From: an uncultured Mycoplasma sp.
GTDB lineage: Bacteria; Bacillota_I; Bacilli_A; RF39; UBA660
Assembly: GCA_902493595.1 (NCBI GenBank)
Contig: CABUPU010000007.1
Span: forward strand, 33,957 to 97,956
Reading direction: 5' to 3'
Length of the DNA stretch: 64,000 nucleotides
Positions 13,667 through 22,366 of the stretch are shown piece by piece. The notes under the pieces were generated by a model. It saw only the letters and a program-made list of their open reading frames with translations. It searched no databases and had not been told where the DNA came from. Both the position numbers and the translations under genes were made by a program. Position 1 is the stretch's first letter; each line of letters starts with the position of its first letter.

Positions 13667-13853
13667 AAAAACAAACATAAATATTAAAATGCTATAATTA
13701 CTGACAATAAATTATTATATTAAATATAAAAAGATTATTGCAAAGTATTTTAAATTATTAAATGATAACAATCCCAAAAGTAGTATATAAAGATAAAAAT
13801 TAATAAACTAAAAAACGAAATAAAAATAACTTTTGCAATGTAAACAAGTGTCA

Positions 13854-13882
13854 AAGGTAGTAGTCAAATACTTCCTTTTTTT
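13854..13882 (+). terminator. Terminator-like hairpin upstream of tex
   Basis: AAGGTAGTA (13854-13862) pairs with TACTTCCTT (13869-13877) with one mismatch, followed by seven T. No plus-strand gene precedes it directly, so it may act as an attenuator in the tex leader; a TATAAT at 13884-13889 follows. Confidence 0.45.
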
Positions 13883-13909
13883 GTATAATTGTTTAGTGAG
13901 GTAAAAAAT

Positions 13910-16054
13910 ATGAATGAAAAAATAATAAAAACTATTGCTAGTGATTTGAATGTTAAAGATAGTCAAGTTGCTAGTGCTTTAAAACTTTTGTCCGAGGGAG
14001 CAACAATTCCATTTATTGCAAGATATCGTAAAGAGATTACTGGTGCTTTAGATGAAGAACAGCTTCGTAAAATAAATGAAGTATATGCTTATGAAGTAAA
14101 TCTTTTAGAAAGAAAAGAAAGTGTAATTAAATTAATTGATGAAAAAGGATTACTTACTGATGAATTAAAAGAGAAAATTTTAAATGCTGAAAAACTTGTT
14201 GAAGTTGAGGATCTTTATAGACCATTTAAAGAAAAGAAAAAAACAAAGGCAACAGATGCAATTAATAATGGACTTGAACCACTTGCAAAAATGATAATGT
14301 CATTTCCTACGAAAGGTGATATTACATCTTTAACCTCAAAGTTTATAAATGATAAAGTTAAAACAGTTGAGGAAGCTGTTATTGGTGCAAGTTATATAAT
14401 TGCAGAGTATATATCAGATAATGCTTATTATCGAAAATGGCTTCGCAACTTCATATTTAAAAATGGTTTTATAATTTCTAAAAAGAAAAAAGATGCTGAG
14501 GATGAAAAGAAAGTTTATGAAATGTATTATGACTTTAAAGAGGAAGTATCTAAAATAAAATCATATAGAGTTCTTGCTATTAATCGAGCAGAAAAAGAAA
14601 AAATAGTTACAGTTTCAATTGATATTGATGATGCAAAAGTTCTTTCATTTTTCGAAGAAAAGATAATTAAAAATAAAGAAAGTTTTGCTGTGGATATTGT
14701 AAAAAATGCTATTAAAGATAGTTACAAAAGACTTATATTTCCAAGTGTAGAAAGAGAAATACGTGCAGCATTATCTGAAAAAGCCGAAGATGTTGCTATT
14801 AAAAACTTTAGTGAAAATTTAGAAAATTTACTTTTAACACCACCAATTAAAGATAAGATGGTATTAGGATTTGATCCAGCATATAGAACTGGTTGCAAAC
14901 TTGCTGTTTTAAACCCAGTAGGAAAGGTACTTAAAATTGAAAAAATATATCCACATCCACCTGTAAATAAATATGAAGAAGCAAAAGCAAAAACAATTGA
15001 CTTAATAAATAAATACAATATTGATATTGTAGCAATTGGTAATGGAACAGCTTCCAGGGAAAGTGAAAAATTTATAAGTGATGTTATAAAATCTATTGAT
15101 AGAAAAGTTGATTATATAATTGTTTCGGAAGCTGGAGCATCTGTTTATAGTGCATCACCACTTGCTATAAAGGAATTTCCTGATTTAGTGGTCGAAGAAA
15201 GAAGTGCAATAAGTATAGGAAGAAGACTTCAAGATGCTTTATCTGAACTAGTAAAAATAACTCCAGAAAGTATCGGCGTAGGTTTATATCAACACGATGT
15301 TAATGCTAAAAAATTATCATCATCATTAGACTTTGTTGTAACAAGTGCTGTAAATGAAGTAGGTGTAAACATAAATACTGCAAGTCCTTCGCTTTTAAAA
15401 TATATATCTGGTCTTACTAAAACATACATTGATAAGATAATAAAATATCGTGAGGAAAAAGGCAAAATTTTATCTCGTGAGGAAGTTTTAAAAAATAAAT
15501 TATTAAGTGAAAAAGTTTATGAACAAGCAATTGGATTTATGAGAGTTGAAGGTGGAAGTAATATATTTGATACAACTGATATTCACCCTGAAAGTTATGA
15601 TATTGCTAAAAAAGTAATGGAAATTTTAAATATAAATGCTGAGGAAATTGGTAAATGTTCAGATAAACTAAAAGACATTAATGCTAAAAATCTTGCTAGT
15701 AAACTAGGCACAGATGAATATACAATTGATACAATTTTAAAAAGTTTTGCTAAAGCCCATCGTGATCCTCGTGATGAAATGGAAAAACCAATACTAAAAA
15801 GTGATATTTTAGAAATTAAAGACTTAAAAATTAATGATAAACTTGAGGGAACAGTTCGTAATGTAGTGGATTTTGGTGCTTTTGTAGATATTGGACTTCA
15901 TAATGATGGTCTTATTCACATTTCTAAAATGAGTAAAAATTATATAAAACATCCAAGTGAAGTTTTAAAAGTTGGTGACATTATTAGTGTATATGTAATT
16001 GGAATTGATAAAGAAAAAGAAAAAGTACAATTATCACTTTTTAAGGAAGATTAA
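13910..16054 (+). CDS. tex: Tex-family RNA-binding transcription accessory protein
   Basis: This 714-residue protein shows Tex domains in order. The N-terminal helical domain has ATIPFIARYRKEITGALDE. A YqgF/RNase H-like domain starts at DKMVLGFDPAYRTGCKLAVL, then come HhH motifs (GVNINTASPSLLKYISGL), and the C-terminal S1 domain reads LEGTVRNVVDFGAFVDIGLHNDGLIHIS. Tex (YdcI in Bacillus) binds nucleic acid and affects transcription and stress tolerance. The first 21 nt of the open frame, from TTG 13889, were excluded because GTGAGGT at 13897 serves ATG 13910. A hairpin terminator overlaps the 3' end. Confidence 0.95.
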   Translation: MNEKIIKTIASDLNVKDSQVASALKLLSEGATIPFIARYRKEITGALDEEQLRKINEVYAYEVNLLERKESVIKLIDEKGLLTDELKEKILNAEKLVEVEDLYRPFKEKKKTKATDAINNGLEPLAKMIMSFPTKGDITSLTSKFINDKVKTVEEAVIGASYIIAEYISDNAYYRKWLRNFIFKNGFIISKKKKDAEDEKKVYEMYYDFKEEVSKIKSYRVLAINRAEKEKIVTVSIDIDDAKVLSFFEEKIIKNKESFAVDIVKNAIKDSYKRLIFPSVEREIRAALSEKAEDVAIKNFSENLENLLLTPPIKDKMVLGFDPAYRTGCKLAVLNPVGKVLKIEKIYPHPPVNKYEEAKAKTIDLINKYNIDIVAIGNGTASRESEKFISDVIKSIDRKVDYIIVSEAGASVYSASPLAIKEFPDLVVEERSAISIGRRLQDALSELVKITPESIGVGLYQHDVNAKKLSSSLDFVVTSAVNEVGVNINTASPSLLKYISGLTKTYIDKIIKYREEKGKILSREEVLKNKLLSEKVYEQAIGFMRVEGGSNIFDTTDIHPESYDIAKKVMEILNINAEEIGKCSDKLKDINAKNLASKLGTDEYTIDTILKSFAKAHRDPRDEMEKPILKSDILEIKDLKINDKLEGTVRNVVDFGAFVDIGLHNDGLIHISKMSKNYIKHPSEVLKVGDIISVYVIGIDKEKEKVQLSLFKED

Positions 16055-16070
16055 AAGTCTTTCTTTTTTC
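16043..16070 (+). terminator. Terminator of tex
   Basis: AAGGAAGA pairs with TCTTTCTT (one G-T pair) and is followed by T residues, between tex and yqfC. Confidence 0.6.
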
Positions 16071-16089
16071 ATATAATTAATTGGTGATA

Positions 16090-16338
16090 ATGTTGAATAT
16101 TAAAAATACAATTATGGACTTTTTATATGATAAAAAATATTTTATTACAATGTATGAAAACTTTTTATATATTTATAATTTTCAAGAGATAATAACATTA
16201 ACAAATGAACTTATAATGCTTTCTATAGAAAATTTTAAAATTAAAATAACTGGTAGTGATTTAAAGATAAAAAAAATAAATAGTAGTGAACTATTAATCG
16301 AGGGTAATATTATTAGTATAGGAAAAATTTATGAATAG
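16090..16338 (+). CDS. yqfC: YabP/YqfC-family sporulation protein
   Basis: This 82-residue member of the YabP/YqfC family is made of short strands with the typical pattern NFKIKITGSDLKIKKINSSELLIEGNI. In Bacillus yqfC is expressed in the mother cell and lies directly upstream of yqfD, as here, with an 8-nt overlap. The start ATG 16090 is preferred over TTG 16081 because GGTGAT lies just before it. YqfC is a small protein needed for normal spore formation; its biochemical role is unknown. Its presence is evidence that this organism, or a recent ancestor, forms endospores. Confidence 0.85.
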   Translation: MLNIKNTIMDFLYDKKYFITMYENFLYIYNFQEIITLTNELIMLSIENFKIKITGSDLKIKKINSSELLIEGNIISIGKIYE

Positions 16339-17446
16339 TTATATCCTTATTAAAAGTAAATTTAAAATAAATGATATTATACTTAAGTTAAAACAAATTA
16401 ATGTTGATATATATTTAATATATACAGAAAAAGGTTATACATTTGCTAAAATTAATTATATAGACTTTCCAAAAGTGCAAAAGTATTATAAATATTTAAA
16501 CTTTAAAGTAGTAAGATTTTATGGTAAAAAATATTATTCATTTATTTTAAAAAAATATTATTTAGTATTTATAAGTTTTATATTAATAATAGTCTTTGTA
16601 GCATTTTTATCTTTTTTTATCGTGGATATTAAAGTTGAAAATGAAAATCCTAAAATAGTAAATTTAGTTATTCAAGAATTATCAAATAATAATATTGAAA
16701 AATTTACTTTTCGAAAAAGTTTTCAAAAACTTGAAAATATTAAGAAAAAAATTAAAAATGATAATAAAAACATAATTGATTTTATAGAAATTGAAAGAAA
16801 AGGTATGATATATATTGTTAAAGTTACAGAAAAAGTTTATGAAAGAAAAAACGAAGAAAAAGAGTATTGTAATATTTATGCAAAAAAGTCTGGTATAATT
16901 AAAACTATTACTGTTTATAAAGGAACACCTCTTATAAAACCTGGAAGTTATGTTAAAAAAGGTGATTTAATTGTAAGTGGAGACATCCTTCTTAATGAAA
17001 ATGTGGTATCAAAAGTATGTGCAAGTGCAAAAGTATATGCAGAAAGCTGGTATAGTGTTAATGAAAAAATACCTTTAAAATATACGAAAGATACAGTTAC
17101 AAATAAGAAAAGAAATAATTTTATAATTAATTTTAAAGATAAGGATTATGTTATTTTAAAAGATAGACTTAAAAATTTTACCTCAAAAGAAAAACTATTA
17201 TTTTCTGGTTTTGGTATAAAAATATATAAAAGAATAGATTATGAAATACTAAAAAAAGAGGAAAAATATTCCTTAAAAGAGGCTGAAAAGAAAGCATTGG
17301 AATTAGCAAAAGAAAAAGTACTTTTATCCCTTGATGAAAAAGATGAAATATTAACAGAAAAGGTTTTACAAAAAAGTATAAATGATAGTATAATGAATAT
17401 AGATATTTTTATTACGACTAAAGAAAATATTGCAACTCTAAGTTAA
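16331..17446 (+). CDS. yqfD: Sporulation protein YqfD
   Basis: This 371-residue membrane protein has an N-terminal cytosolic part, a membrane segment (YLVFISFILIIVFVAFLSFF, about residues 77-96), then an extracytoplasmic domain with GTPLIKPGSYVKKGDLIVSG, a beta-hairpin barrel-sandwich-like motif. This is the layout of YqfD/stage IV sporulation proteins. It overlaps yqfC by 8 nt, so the two are translationally coupled. YqfD is needed for engulfment-stage spore development in Bacillus. Confidence 0.9.
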   Translation: MNSYILIKSKFKINDIILKLKQINVDIYLIYTEKGYTFAKINYIDFPKVQKYYKYLNFKVVRFYGKKYYSFILKKYYLVFISFILIIVFVAFLSFFIVDIKVENENPKIVNLVIQELSNNNIEKFTFRKSFQKLENIKKKIKNDNKNIIDFIEIERKGMIYIVKVTEKVYERKNEEKEYCNIYAKKSGIIKTITVYKGTPLIKPGSYVKKGDLIVSGDILLNENVVSKVCASAKVYAESWYSVNEKIPLKYTKDTVTNKKRNNFIINFKDKDYVILKDRLKNFTSKEKLLFSGFGIKIYKRIDYEILKKEEKYSLKEAEKKALELAKEKVLLSLDEKDEILTEKVLQKSINDSIMNIDIFITTKENIATLS

Positions 17447-17455
17447 GGAGGTACT

Positions 17456-18055
17456 ATGATTTCAAATCTACTAAATAGTAGTTTAAAGCATGTTTGGCAG
17501 GCACTTGTTATAATTATTGTTACAGTACTTGCAAGTAGAATTTCATATAAAATATGTAATAAACAAAAGATAGTTTTATATGAAGAATTTTATATACTTT
17601 TAAGTATTACATATTTAATTATGCTTTATGAACTTGTTACTAGAGTAGATTATAATACTTTGGGTGGTGGAGTAAATATTATTCCTTTTGCCGAAATACT
17701 TAGATATAAAATTAGTAGTCATCTATTTTTACTTAATGTTATTGGTAATATTTTACTATTTGTACCTTTTGGGTTTATTATTTCTTCGTATGTTAAACCA
17801 AATAAGTTTTATTTACCGGTGTTAATTTCATTTTTAGTAAGTATTACAATTGAGTTTGTTCAACTAAATATTGGTAGAAGTTTTGATGTTGATGATATCA
17901 TTTTAAATACTATAGGAGCAACATTTGGTTATTTAATTTATAAACTTATTAATAAAATGCCTATTTTTAAAAAAAAATACATTAATTATTTGATTTGCAT
18001 AGGAATTTTAGTTATAATATTATTGTATTTTTTGAAGGTTATGGGGAATGTATGA
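17456..18055 (+). CDS. VanZ-like family membrane protein
   Basis: This 199-residue protein has four to five membrane helices and the VanZ pattern: NIIPFAEILRYK, then NVIGNILLFVPFGFIIS, then ITIEFVQLNIGRSFDVDDIILNTIGATFGYLIYKL. The conserved RSFDVDDIILNTxG motif is complete. VanZ was first described in teicoplanin resistance, but most homologues are of unknown function at the cell envelope. It follows yqfD by 9 nt with an AAGGAGG ribosome site, and its last codons overlap ybeY (ATGA). Confidence 0.9.
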   Translation: MISNLLNSSLKHVWQALVIIIVTVLASRISYKICNKQKIVLYEEFYILLSITYLIMLYELVTRVDYNTLGGGVNIIPFAEILRYKISSHLFLLNVIGNILLFVPFGFIISSYVKPNKFYLPVLISFLVSITIEFVQLNIGRSFDVDDIILNTIGATFGYLIYKLINKMPIFKKKYINYLICIGILVIILLYFLKVMGNV

Positions 18056-18498
18056 ATAAATTTAAAATAACAGATACAGTAAATTATAAAAAATATGGTA
18101 TAGTAAAAAAAGTATTAAAAAGATGTTTAAAAATGGAAGGTGTTCATAACTCTTTTTTTGAGGTCATTTTAGTGGATAATAATACTATTCAAAAAATTAA
18201 TAAAGAGTATCGTAATATTGATAGAGTAACTGATGTAATATCGTTTGCTTTCGAAGATAATGATAAAGATTTGTATAATGGAATTAGGATGCTCGGCGAA
18301 ATTTATATTTGCATTCCAAGAATGAAAGAACAAGCAGTAATGTATGGACATTCTGAAACTAGAGAGATTGCCTTTTTAGCGGTTCATGGGCTATTACATT
18401 TGCTTGGCTATGATCATACAAAATCAAAAGAAGAAGAAAAAATAATGTTTGGAAAACAGGAGTTGGTATTAAATGGATTTAATAAAACGAAAAGGTGA
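18052..18498 (+). CDS. ybeY: Endoribonuclease YbeY (rRNA maturation factor)
   Basis: YbeY is a zinc metalloprotein acting in 16S rRNA 3'-end maturation and ribosome quality control. The zinc motif HGLLHLLGYDH gives the H-x3-H-x5-H pattern. Upstream, the family motif YRNIDRVTDVISFAF and LGEIYICIPRM are present. The protein has 148 residues from ATG 18052, which overlaps the VanZ stop; an upstream frame start at 17995 lies in VanZ and is rejected. It sits in the Firmicutes order ybeY-dgkA-era-recO. Confidence 0.95.
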   Translation: MNKFKITDTVNYKKYGIVKKVLKRCLKMEGVHNSFFEVILVDNNTIQKINKEYRNIDRVTDVISFAFEDNDKDLYNGIRMLGEIYICIPRMKEQAVMYGHSETREIAFLAVHGLLHLLGYDHTKSKEEEKIMFGKQELVLNGFNKTKR

Positions 18499-18871
18499 AA
18501 AAGTAGGACCTATTAAAGATGTAATGCATAAATTTAAATATTCATTTCAAGGATTTTTATATTGTTATACACACGAAACAAGTTTTATATTTGAAACTAT
18601 TGGTGTTATAGCGATAATTATATTTGGCATTATTTTTAAAATTACTTTCATGCAATGGATTTTTGCACTTATAAGTATGCTTTTAATAATGGAAATAGAG
18701 TTTTTAAATACAGCAGTTGAGGCAACAGTGGACCTTGTTACACAAGAGTATCATCCGCTTGCAAAAATAGCTAAAGATTGTGGCTCTGCAGCAACATGTA
18801 TGGCTACATTTATGGCTTTAATTGTTAATAGTATTATTTTTATTCCTTATATTATAGAACTATTTAAGTAG
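18473..18871 (+). CDS. dgkA: Diacylglycerol/undecaprenol kinase
   Basis: This small membrane kinase phosphorylates undecaprenol or diacylglycerol in the cytoplasmic membrane. It has 132 residues with three membrane helices. The family motif is clear: MEIEFLNTAVEATVDLVT (with the E-x-x-N-T-A-x-E core) and KDCGSAATCMA. The N-terminus KFKYSFQGF is normal. The gene overlaps the end of ybeY by 26 nt, so translation is coupled. In Gram-positive bacteria this enzyme (DgkA/UdpK) recycles the undecaprenyl carrier for cell wall synthesis. Confidence 0.93.
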   Translation: MDLIKRKGEKVGPIKDVMHKFKYSFQGFLYCYTHETSFIFETIGVIAIIIFGIIFKITFMQWIFALISMLLIMEIEFLNTAVEATVDLVTQEYHPLAKIAKDCGSAATCMATFMALIVNSIIFIPYIIELFK

Positions 18872-18878
18872 GTTTATT

Positions 18879-19763
18879 ATGCGAAGTGGATTTGTAAGTT
18901 TAATAGGAAGACCAAATGTAGGTAAATCTACACTTCTTAATGCATTAATTAATGAAAAAATTGCGATAACTTCGGATAAAGCTGGTACAACAAGAAATGT
19001 AATTCAAGGTATTTATAATGAAAAAGATTATCAAATAGTTTTTGTTGATACTCCAGGTATTGCTAAACCAATTAATAGACTAGGTAGAGTACTTAATAAA
19101 AAAGCAAGGGAAATGGTTGATGATGTTGATGCAATACTTTTTGTAATTGATGGAAAAAAAGGTATTGGTCCTGGTGATAAATATATCTTAAATATGCTTA
19201 AAACAGTTGAATTACCTGTTATTTTAGTTATAAATAAGATTGATCAAATATCTGATGAAATACTTCTTTATACAATAAATGAATATAAAGATTTATATCC
19301 ATTTTCAGATATCGTACCAGTGTCTGCGGTTACTCATGATAATACAGATAGATTAATTAAGGTTATAAAAAAATATTTAACTGATGAAGTAAAATATTAT
19401 GATGATGATATGATTACCTCGAATACGATGAGTTTTATGGTCGGAGAAATTGTTCGTGAAAAACTTTTAAATGATACTATTGAAGAAGTACCTCATTCAA
19501 TTGCTTGTAACTGTATTGGTTATCATGAGAAAAAAGATGTTGTTAATATTTTAGTGGATATAATCGTAGACCGTGATTCAATCAAAAAAATAGTTATTGG
19601 TAAAGGTGGAAGTAGACTTAAAAAAGTTGGTATTGAGGCCCGCGAGGAAATAGAAAGATTAGTAGGTAAGAAAGTTTATATAGAACTTTATGTTAAAACA
19701 ATTAAGAATTGGAAAGATAAAGAAAAGTACTTATTAGAATTAGGTTATTTAAATAATGAATAA
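18879..19763 (+). CDS. era: GTPase Era
   Basis: Era is an essential GTPase that binds 16S rRNA during 30S assembly. GTPase motifs are complete: G1 GRPNVGKSTL, G3 DTPGIAKP, G4 NKID, G5 SAV. The C-terminal KH domain has the RNA-binding loop IVIGKGGSRLKKVG. At 294 residues the length is normal. It lies 7 nt after dgkA. Confidence 0.97.
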   Translation: MRSGFVSLIGRPNVGKSTLLNALINEKIAITSDKAGTTRNVIQGIYNEKDYQIVFVDTPGIAKPINRLGRVLNKKAREMVDDVDAILFVIDGKKGIGPGDKYILNMLKTVELPVILVINKIDQISDEILLYTINEYKDLYPFSDIVPVSAVTHDNTDRLIKVIKKYLTDEVKYYDDDMITSNTMSFMVGEIVREKLLNDTIEEVPHSIACNCIGYHEKKDVVNILVDIIVDRDSIKKIVIGKGGSRLKKVGIEAREEIERLVGKKVYIELYVKTIKNWKDKEKYLLELGYLNNE

Positions 19764-19807
19764 AATTTTATATTTTTCATCAATATATAATTAGAAAGGA
19801 TGAAAAT

Positions 19808-19897
19808 ATGAAAGCAAAAGAGGCTTGGGATAAATTTAAAAATTCTGGCAAAATTGAAGATTATTTAAATTACAAAAAAGAAAGTAAAGGAAAATAA
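19808..19897 (+). CDS. yqzL: YqzL-like micro-protein
   Basis: This 29-residue ORF sits between era and recO with an AGAAAGGAT ribosome site and a stop one base before the recO ATG. Its sequence AWDKFKNSGKIEDYLNYKK matches the short YqzL pattern (W-x-x-F-x-x-(T/S)-G-x-I-x-x-Y-L), and yqzL lies next to recO in Bacillus. Its function is unknown. It is easily missed because of its length. Confidence 0.8.
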   Translation: MKAKEAWDKFKNSGKIEDYLNYKKESKGK

Positions 19898-19898
19898 T

Positions 19899-20621
19899 AT
19901 GCTACTGGAAGTTGAGGGTATAGTATTAAGTGAAACACCTTATGGTGAAACAAGTAAAATAATTAATTTATATACAAAAGAAAAAGGGCTTATAGGAATA
20001 ATGTGTAAAGGCGCTAAAAGTATGAAATCTATGTTTAGGGCAAGCACACAGGTTTTATCCTATGGCGTTTTTAATTTGCATTATAAAGAAGGTAAACTTT
20101 CGACTTTAACAAGTGTTGATATAATAGATCCCCTTATAAATATTAAAGAAGATTTAAAAAAAATTACAACAGTATTTTATTTAATTAAACTTATTACCCA
20201 AGTTTTAAAAGATACTCAAGATCCAAAAATATATGATTTATTTATAAGTACTATTTTAAAAATAAATGAAGGTTTTGATGAAACAGTTCTTTGTAATATT
20301 TTAGAAATTAAACTTCTTCCTTTTTTAGGAGTTACTCTTTGTCTTGATGGTTGCATTAGATGTGGTTCTAAAAAAGAAATTGTAACAATAGATGCATCAT
20401 ATGGTGGCCTTATTTGTAAAAATTGTTATCGAAATGAACAAATTATTGATTTAAGGGTAGTAAAACTTTTAAGAATGTATTATTATATAGATATAGGCTC
20501 GATAGAAAGTATTAAAGTAGATGCCAAGTTAAAAAAGATTATCAATAAATTTTTAACTGACTATTATGATTCTTTTACAGGGCTTTATTTGGATAAAAAG
20601 GTGTTAGAGTTTAAGGAGTAG
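19899..20621 (+). CDS. recO: DNA repair protein RecO
   Basis: RecO loads RecA with RecF/RecR and anneals single strands. The N-terminal OB-fold has GIVLSETPYGETSKIINLYT and GLIGIMCKGAKS; the helical domain follows. A four-cysteine zinc finger (CLDGCIRCG...GLICKNC, about residues 148-176) is complete. The length of 240 residues is usual. It starts one base after yqzL and ends 2 nt before tdk. Confidence 0.95.
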   Translation: MLLEVEGIVLSETPYGETSKIINLYTKEKGLIGIMCKGAKSMKSMFRASTQVLSYGVFNLHYKEGKLSTLTSVDIIDPLINIKEDLKKITTVFYLIKLITQVLKDTQDPKIYDLFISTILKINEGFDETVLCNILEIKLLPFLGVTLCLDGCIRCGSKKEIVTIDASYGGLICKNCYRNEQIIDLRVVKLLRMYYYIDIGSIESIKVDAKLKKIINKFLTDYYDSFTGLYLDKKVLEFKE

Positions 20622-20623
20622 TA

Positions 20624-21274
20624 ATGACAGATTTAACTTTATTTTATGGGACAATGGAAAGTGGTAAAACAACAAAACTTTTACAAGATAATTATAATTA
20701 TCGTAAACACGGACACAAAGTTTTAATTATAAAACCTTTGATAGATTTAAAGGGTGGTAATACAGTTGTTAATAGAACAAATGAGTTTGCTCCAGTAGAT
20801 ATACTTTTAGCAAATGATGAATCAATATTTGATGATAAATATTTACCACTTATTAAAGGTACTGAGGTTATTCTTGTAGATGAAGCACAGTTTTTAACAG
20901 AAAAACAAATAATTGAATTTTGGATGCTTGCTCATAAAATAGGTATTACAGTTATATGTTATGCTCTTAAAAGTGATTTTAAAGGAAGGCTTTTTAAAGG
21001 TACACAAGCTTTAATTGGATTTGCCGATAGAAAAAACGAATTAACAGTAAATTGTAAATGTGGTGAAACAGCAGTATTTAATGCAAGAATGGTTAATGGC
21101 AGTTTTGTTTTTGATGGTGATGAAGTTGCTATAGATGGTCTTGATAATGTTTCTTATATTCCACTTTGTTCAAGTTGTTATTTTAATGAAGTTATTAGTA
21201 GTGAAACAAAAGAGAAGGTTATTACATATAAAAAAGTTCTTAAAAGATATAAAAAAGATGATGAAAGTAAATGA
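20624..21274 (+). CDS. tdk: Thymidine kinase (type II)
   Basis: This salvage enzyme phosphorylates thymidine using ATP. The P-loop reads GTMESGKTTKLL (the usual GPMxSGKT family motif), Walker B is VILVDEAQFL, and the lasso region has CKCGETAVFNARMVNG, with CSSCYF completing the zinc site. There are 216 residues. Its stop TGA lies inside a perfect 20-bp stem hairpin (21271-21320). It is the last gene of the ybeY-to-tdk run. Confidence 0.95.
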   Translation: MTDLTLFYGTMESGKTTKLLQDNYNYRKHGHKVLIIKPLIDLKGGNTVVNRTNEFAPVDILLANDESIFDDKYLPLIKGTEVILVDEAQFLTEKQIIEFWMLAHKIGITVICYALKSDFKGRLFKGTQALIGFADRKNELTVNCKCGETAVFNARMVNGSFVFDGDEVAIDGLDNVSYIPLCSSCYFNEVISSETKEKVITYKKVLKRYKKDDESK

Positions 21275-21320
21275 TATGAACCTCGTTTCTATTTTGTCCA
21301 AGAAACGGGGTTCATATCAT
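21271..21320. terminator. Exceptionally long perfect hairpin at the end of tdk
   Basis: A 20-nt arm (21271-21290), 10-nt loop and 20-nt arm (21301-21320) pair along the full length, with one T-G pair. It contains the tdk stop codon. There is no immediate T-run on the plus strand; a T-rich stretch starts about 16 nt later. It might be a terminator, an mRNA-stabilising structure or the relic of a small mobile element. Confidence 0.7.
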
Positions 21321-21367
21321 AGTTAATCTTTCATTTTTTTATTTTATACTTATTGTGTGGAGAGAAT

Positions 21368-21745
21368 ATGAAAAATTATATTTTAATGCAATACTTTATT
21401 CAAAACATATTAAATAGAGCAAATTATTATAATGAAATGATTAATGTAAAACCTGGTAATGATGAAATTATAAATATTGATGCTAATATGTTAATAAGAT
21501 GTGTAGCAAGTTATTTTAATTTAGATAATTTTTACCCTGAAGTAAAAGATTTAAAATTAGATAAAGCATTATATGATTCATTAAGAAATGATTTAGGTAT
21601 AAAAGAAAAATCGATAACATTTGAAGTTGGTTCATATGAATATGAGAATATAAGTCCTTGTTTAAACTTTGATATTTATGATATAAGTTTTTATAAAAGA
21701 GTATTAAATTTATTAAAGAAAATGTTAAAAAATTTTGGTAAATAA
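21368..21745 (+). CDS. Hypothetical protein, 125 aa
   Basis: No family recognised. ATG 21368 is chosen because GGAGAG lies 7-9 nt upstream; an in-frame TTG 15 nt earlier is inferior. The protein is helical and acidic in the middle (DEIINIDANMLIRCVASYF), with a basic C-terminal helix (YKRVLNLLKKMLKN). There is no signal peptide or membrane segment. It stands alone between the tdk hairpin and the nucleotide pyrophosphohydrolase gene. Confidence 0.65.
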   Translation: MKNYILMQYFIQNILNRANYYNEMINVKPGNDEIINIDANMLIRCVASYFNLDNFYPEVKDLKLDKALYDSLRNDLGIKEKSITFEVGSYEYENISPCLNFDIYDISFYKRVLNLLKKMLKNFGK

Positions 21746-21747
21746 TG

Positions 21748-21801
21748 AAAGTCGTTAGAAAAATGTGCAACTTTTAGCCAAAAGTCGTTAAAAAAACGTG
21801 A
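21748..21801. repeat. Two imperfect ~20-bp direct repeats
   Basis: AAAGTCGTTAGAAAAATGTG and AAAAGTCGTTAAAAAAACGTG occur 31 nt apart in the gap before the MazG-like gene. Between them ACTTTT-AGCC-AAAAGT can form a small hairpin. No function is evident. Confidence 0.5.
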
Positions 21802-21857
21802 AACATATTGATTTTAATCTTACAATTAGGTATATTTTAATTAAATAGGAGGAAAAG

Positions 21858-22190
21858 ATGGAGCAAATATATAATAAATTAGTTAGAGATAAAATTCCAA
21901 ACATAATAAAAAATAATGGTGGAGAGCCTTATACAAGGATTTTAAGTAATGATGAGTATATTGAAAATCTTAAAAAAAAGTTAATTGAGGAATGTAATGA
22001 AGTAGTATCTGCCAAAACAAAAGAGGATACTTTAGAGGAACTTGCAGATACTTTTGAGGTAGTAAGAACACTTGCAAAAGCATTAGGTTATTCTTATGAA
22101 AACTTAATTGATGCAGTGGAAAATAAAGCCACTAAAAGGGGTGGATTTAATAAAAAAATATTTCTAGAAAAAGTAATAGAAAAGGACTAA
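21858..22190 (+). CDS. MazG-like / phosphoribosyl-ATP pyrophosphohydrolase-like protein
   Basis: This 110-residue all-alpha NTP pyrophosphatase fold has the pattern YNKLVRDKIPNIIKNNGGEP, then LKKKLIEECNEVV with the acidic EExxE-like cluster, then EDTLEELADTFEVV, which supplies the metal ligands E-x-x-(E/D)...E-L-A-D. C-terminal KRGGF is typical. Such proteins probably clear non-canonical or excess nucleoside triphosphates. It starts after an AGGAGG ribosome site. No histidine pathway genes lie nearby, so a house-cleaning role is more likely than histidine synthesis. Confidence 0.88.
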   Translation: MEQIYNKLVRDKIPNIIKNNGGEPYTRILSNDEYIENLKKKLIEECNEVVSAKTKEDTLEELADTFEVVRTLAKALGYSYENLIDAVENKATKRGGFNKKIFLEKVIEKD

Positions 22191-22196
22191 AAATTG

Positions 22197-22225
22197 TTGT
22201 AAAAAAACAAATAATAGTTTATAAT
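22197..22225 (+). promoter_or_regulatory. Promoter of glyS-proS
   Basis: TTGTAA (22197-22202), 17-nt spacer, TATAAT (22220-22225), with the transcript expected to begin near 22231. Confidence 0.75.
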
Positions 22226-22230
22226 AACTT

Positions 22231-22345
22231 TAGCGATGACGGGGTTGGAATCCTAGAGCTATAAATTATAAAAGTGATTCCTTTGGGAATAATTAGGGTG
22301 GAACCGCGGATTATATTCGTCCCTAAATTATTTTTTAAAGGAATT
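22231..22345 (+). promoter_or_regulatory. Compact T-box leader of glycyl-tRNA synthetase
   Basis: The T-box core AGGGTGGAACCGCGG is at 22295-22309. A terminator can form between AATTAGGG (22291-22298) and CCCTAAATT (22321-22329), followed by T residues. A stem III-like hairpin ATTCC-CTTTG-GGAAT precedes it. A candidate glycine specifier GGA occurs in GGTTGGAATCC near 22244-22252. Only about 65 nt separate the expected transcript start from the T-box, so Stem I is much shorter than usual. Uncharged tRNA-Gly should promote read-through into glyS. Confidence 0.88.
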
Positions 22346-22366
22346 TTTTTGTTTAATGGAGGTATT

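Noticed and set aside
22274..22366. N-terminal extension of glycyl-tRNA synthetase
   Set aside because: The extension is a translation of the T-box leader; the conserved protein starts at ATG 22367 with its own ribosome site.
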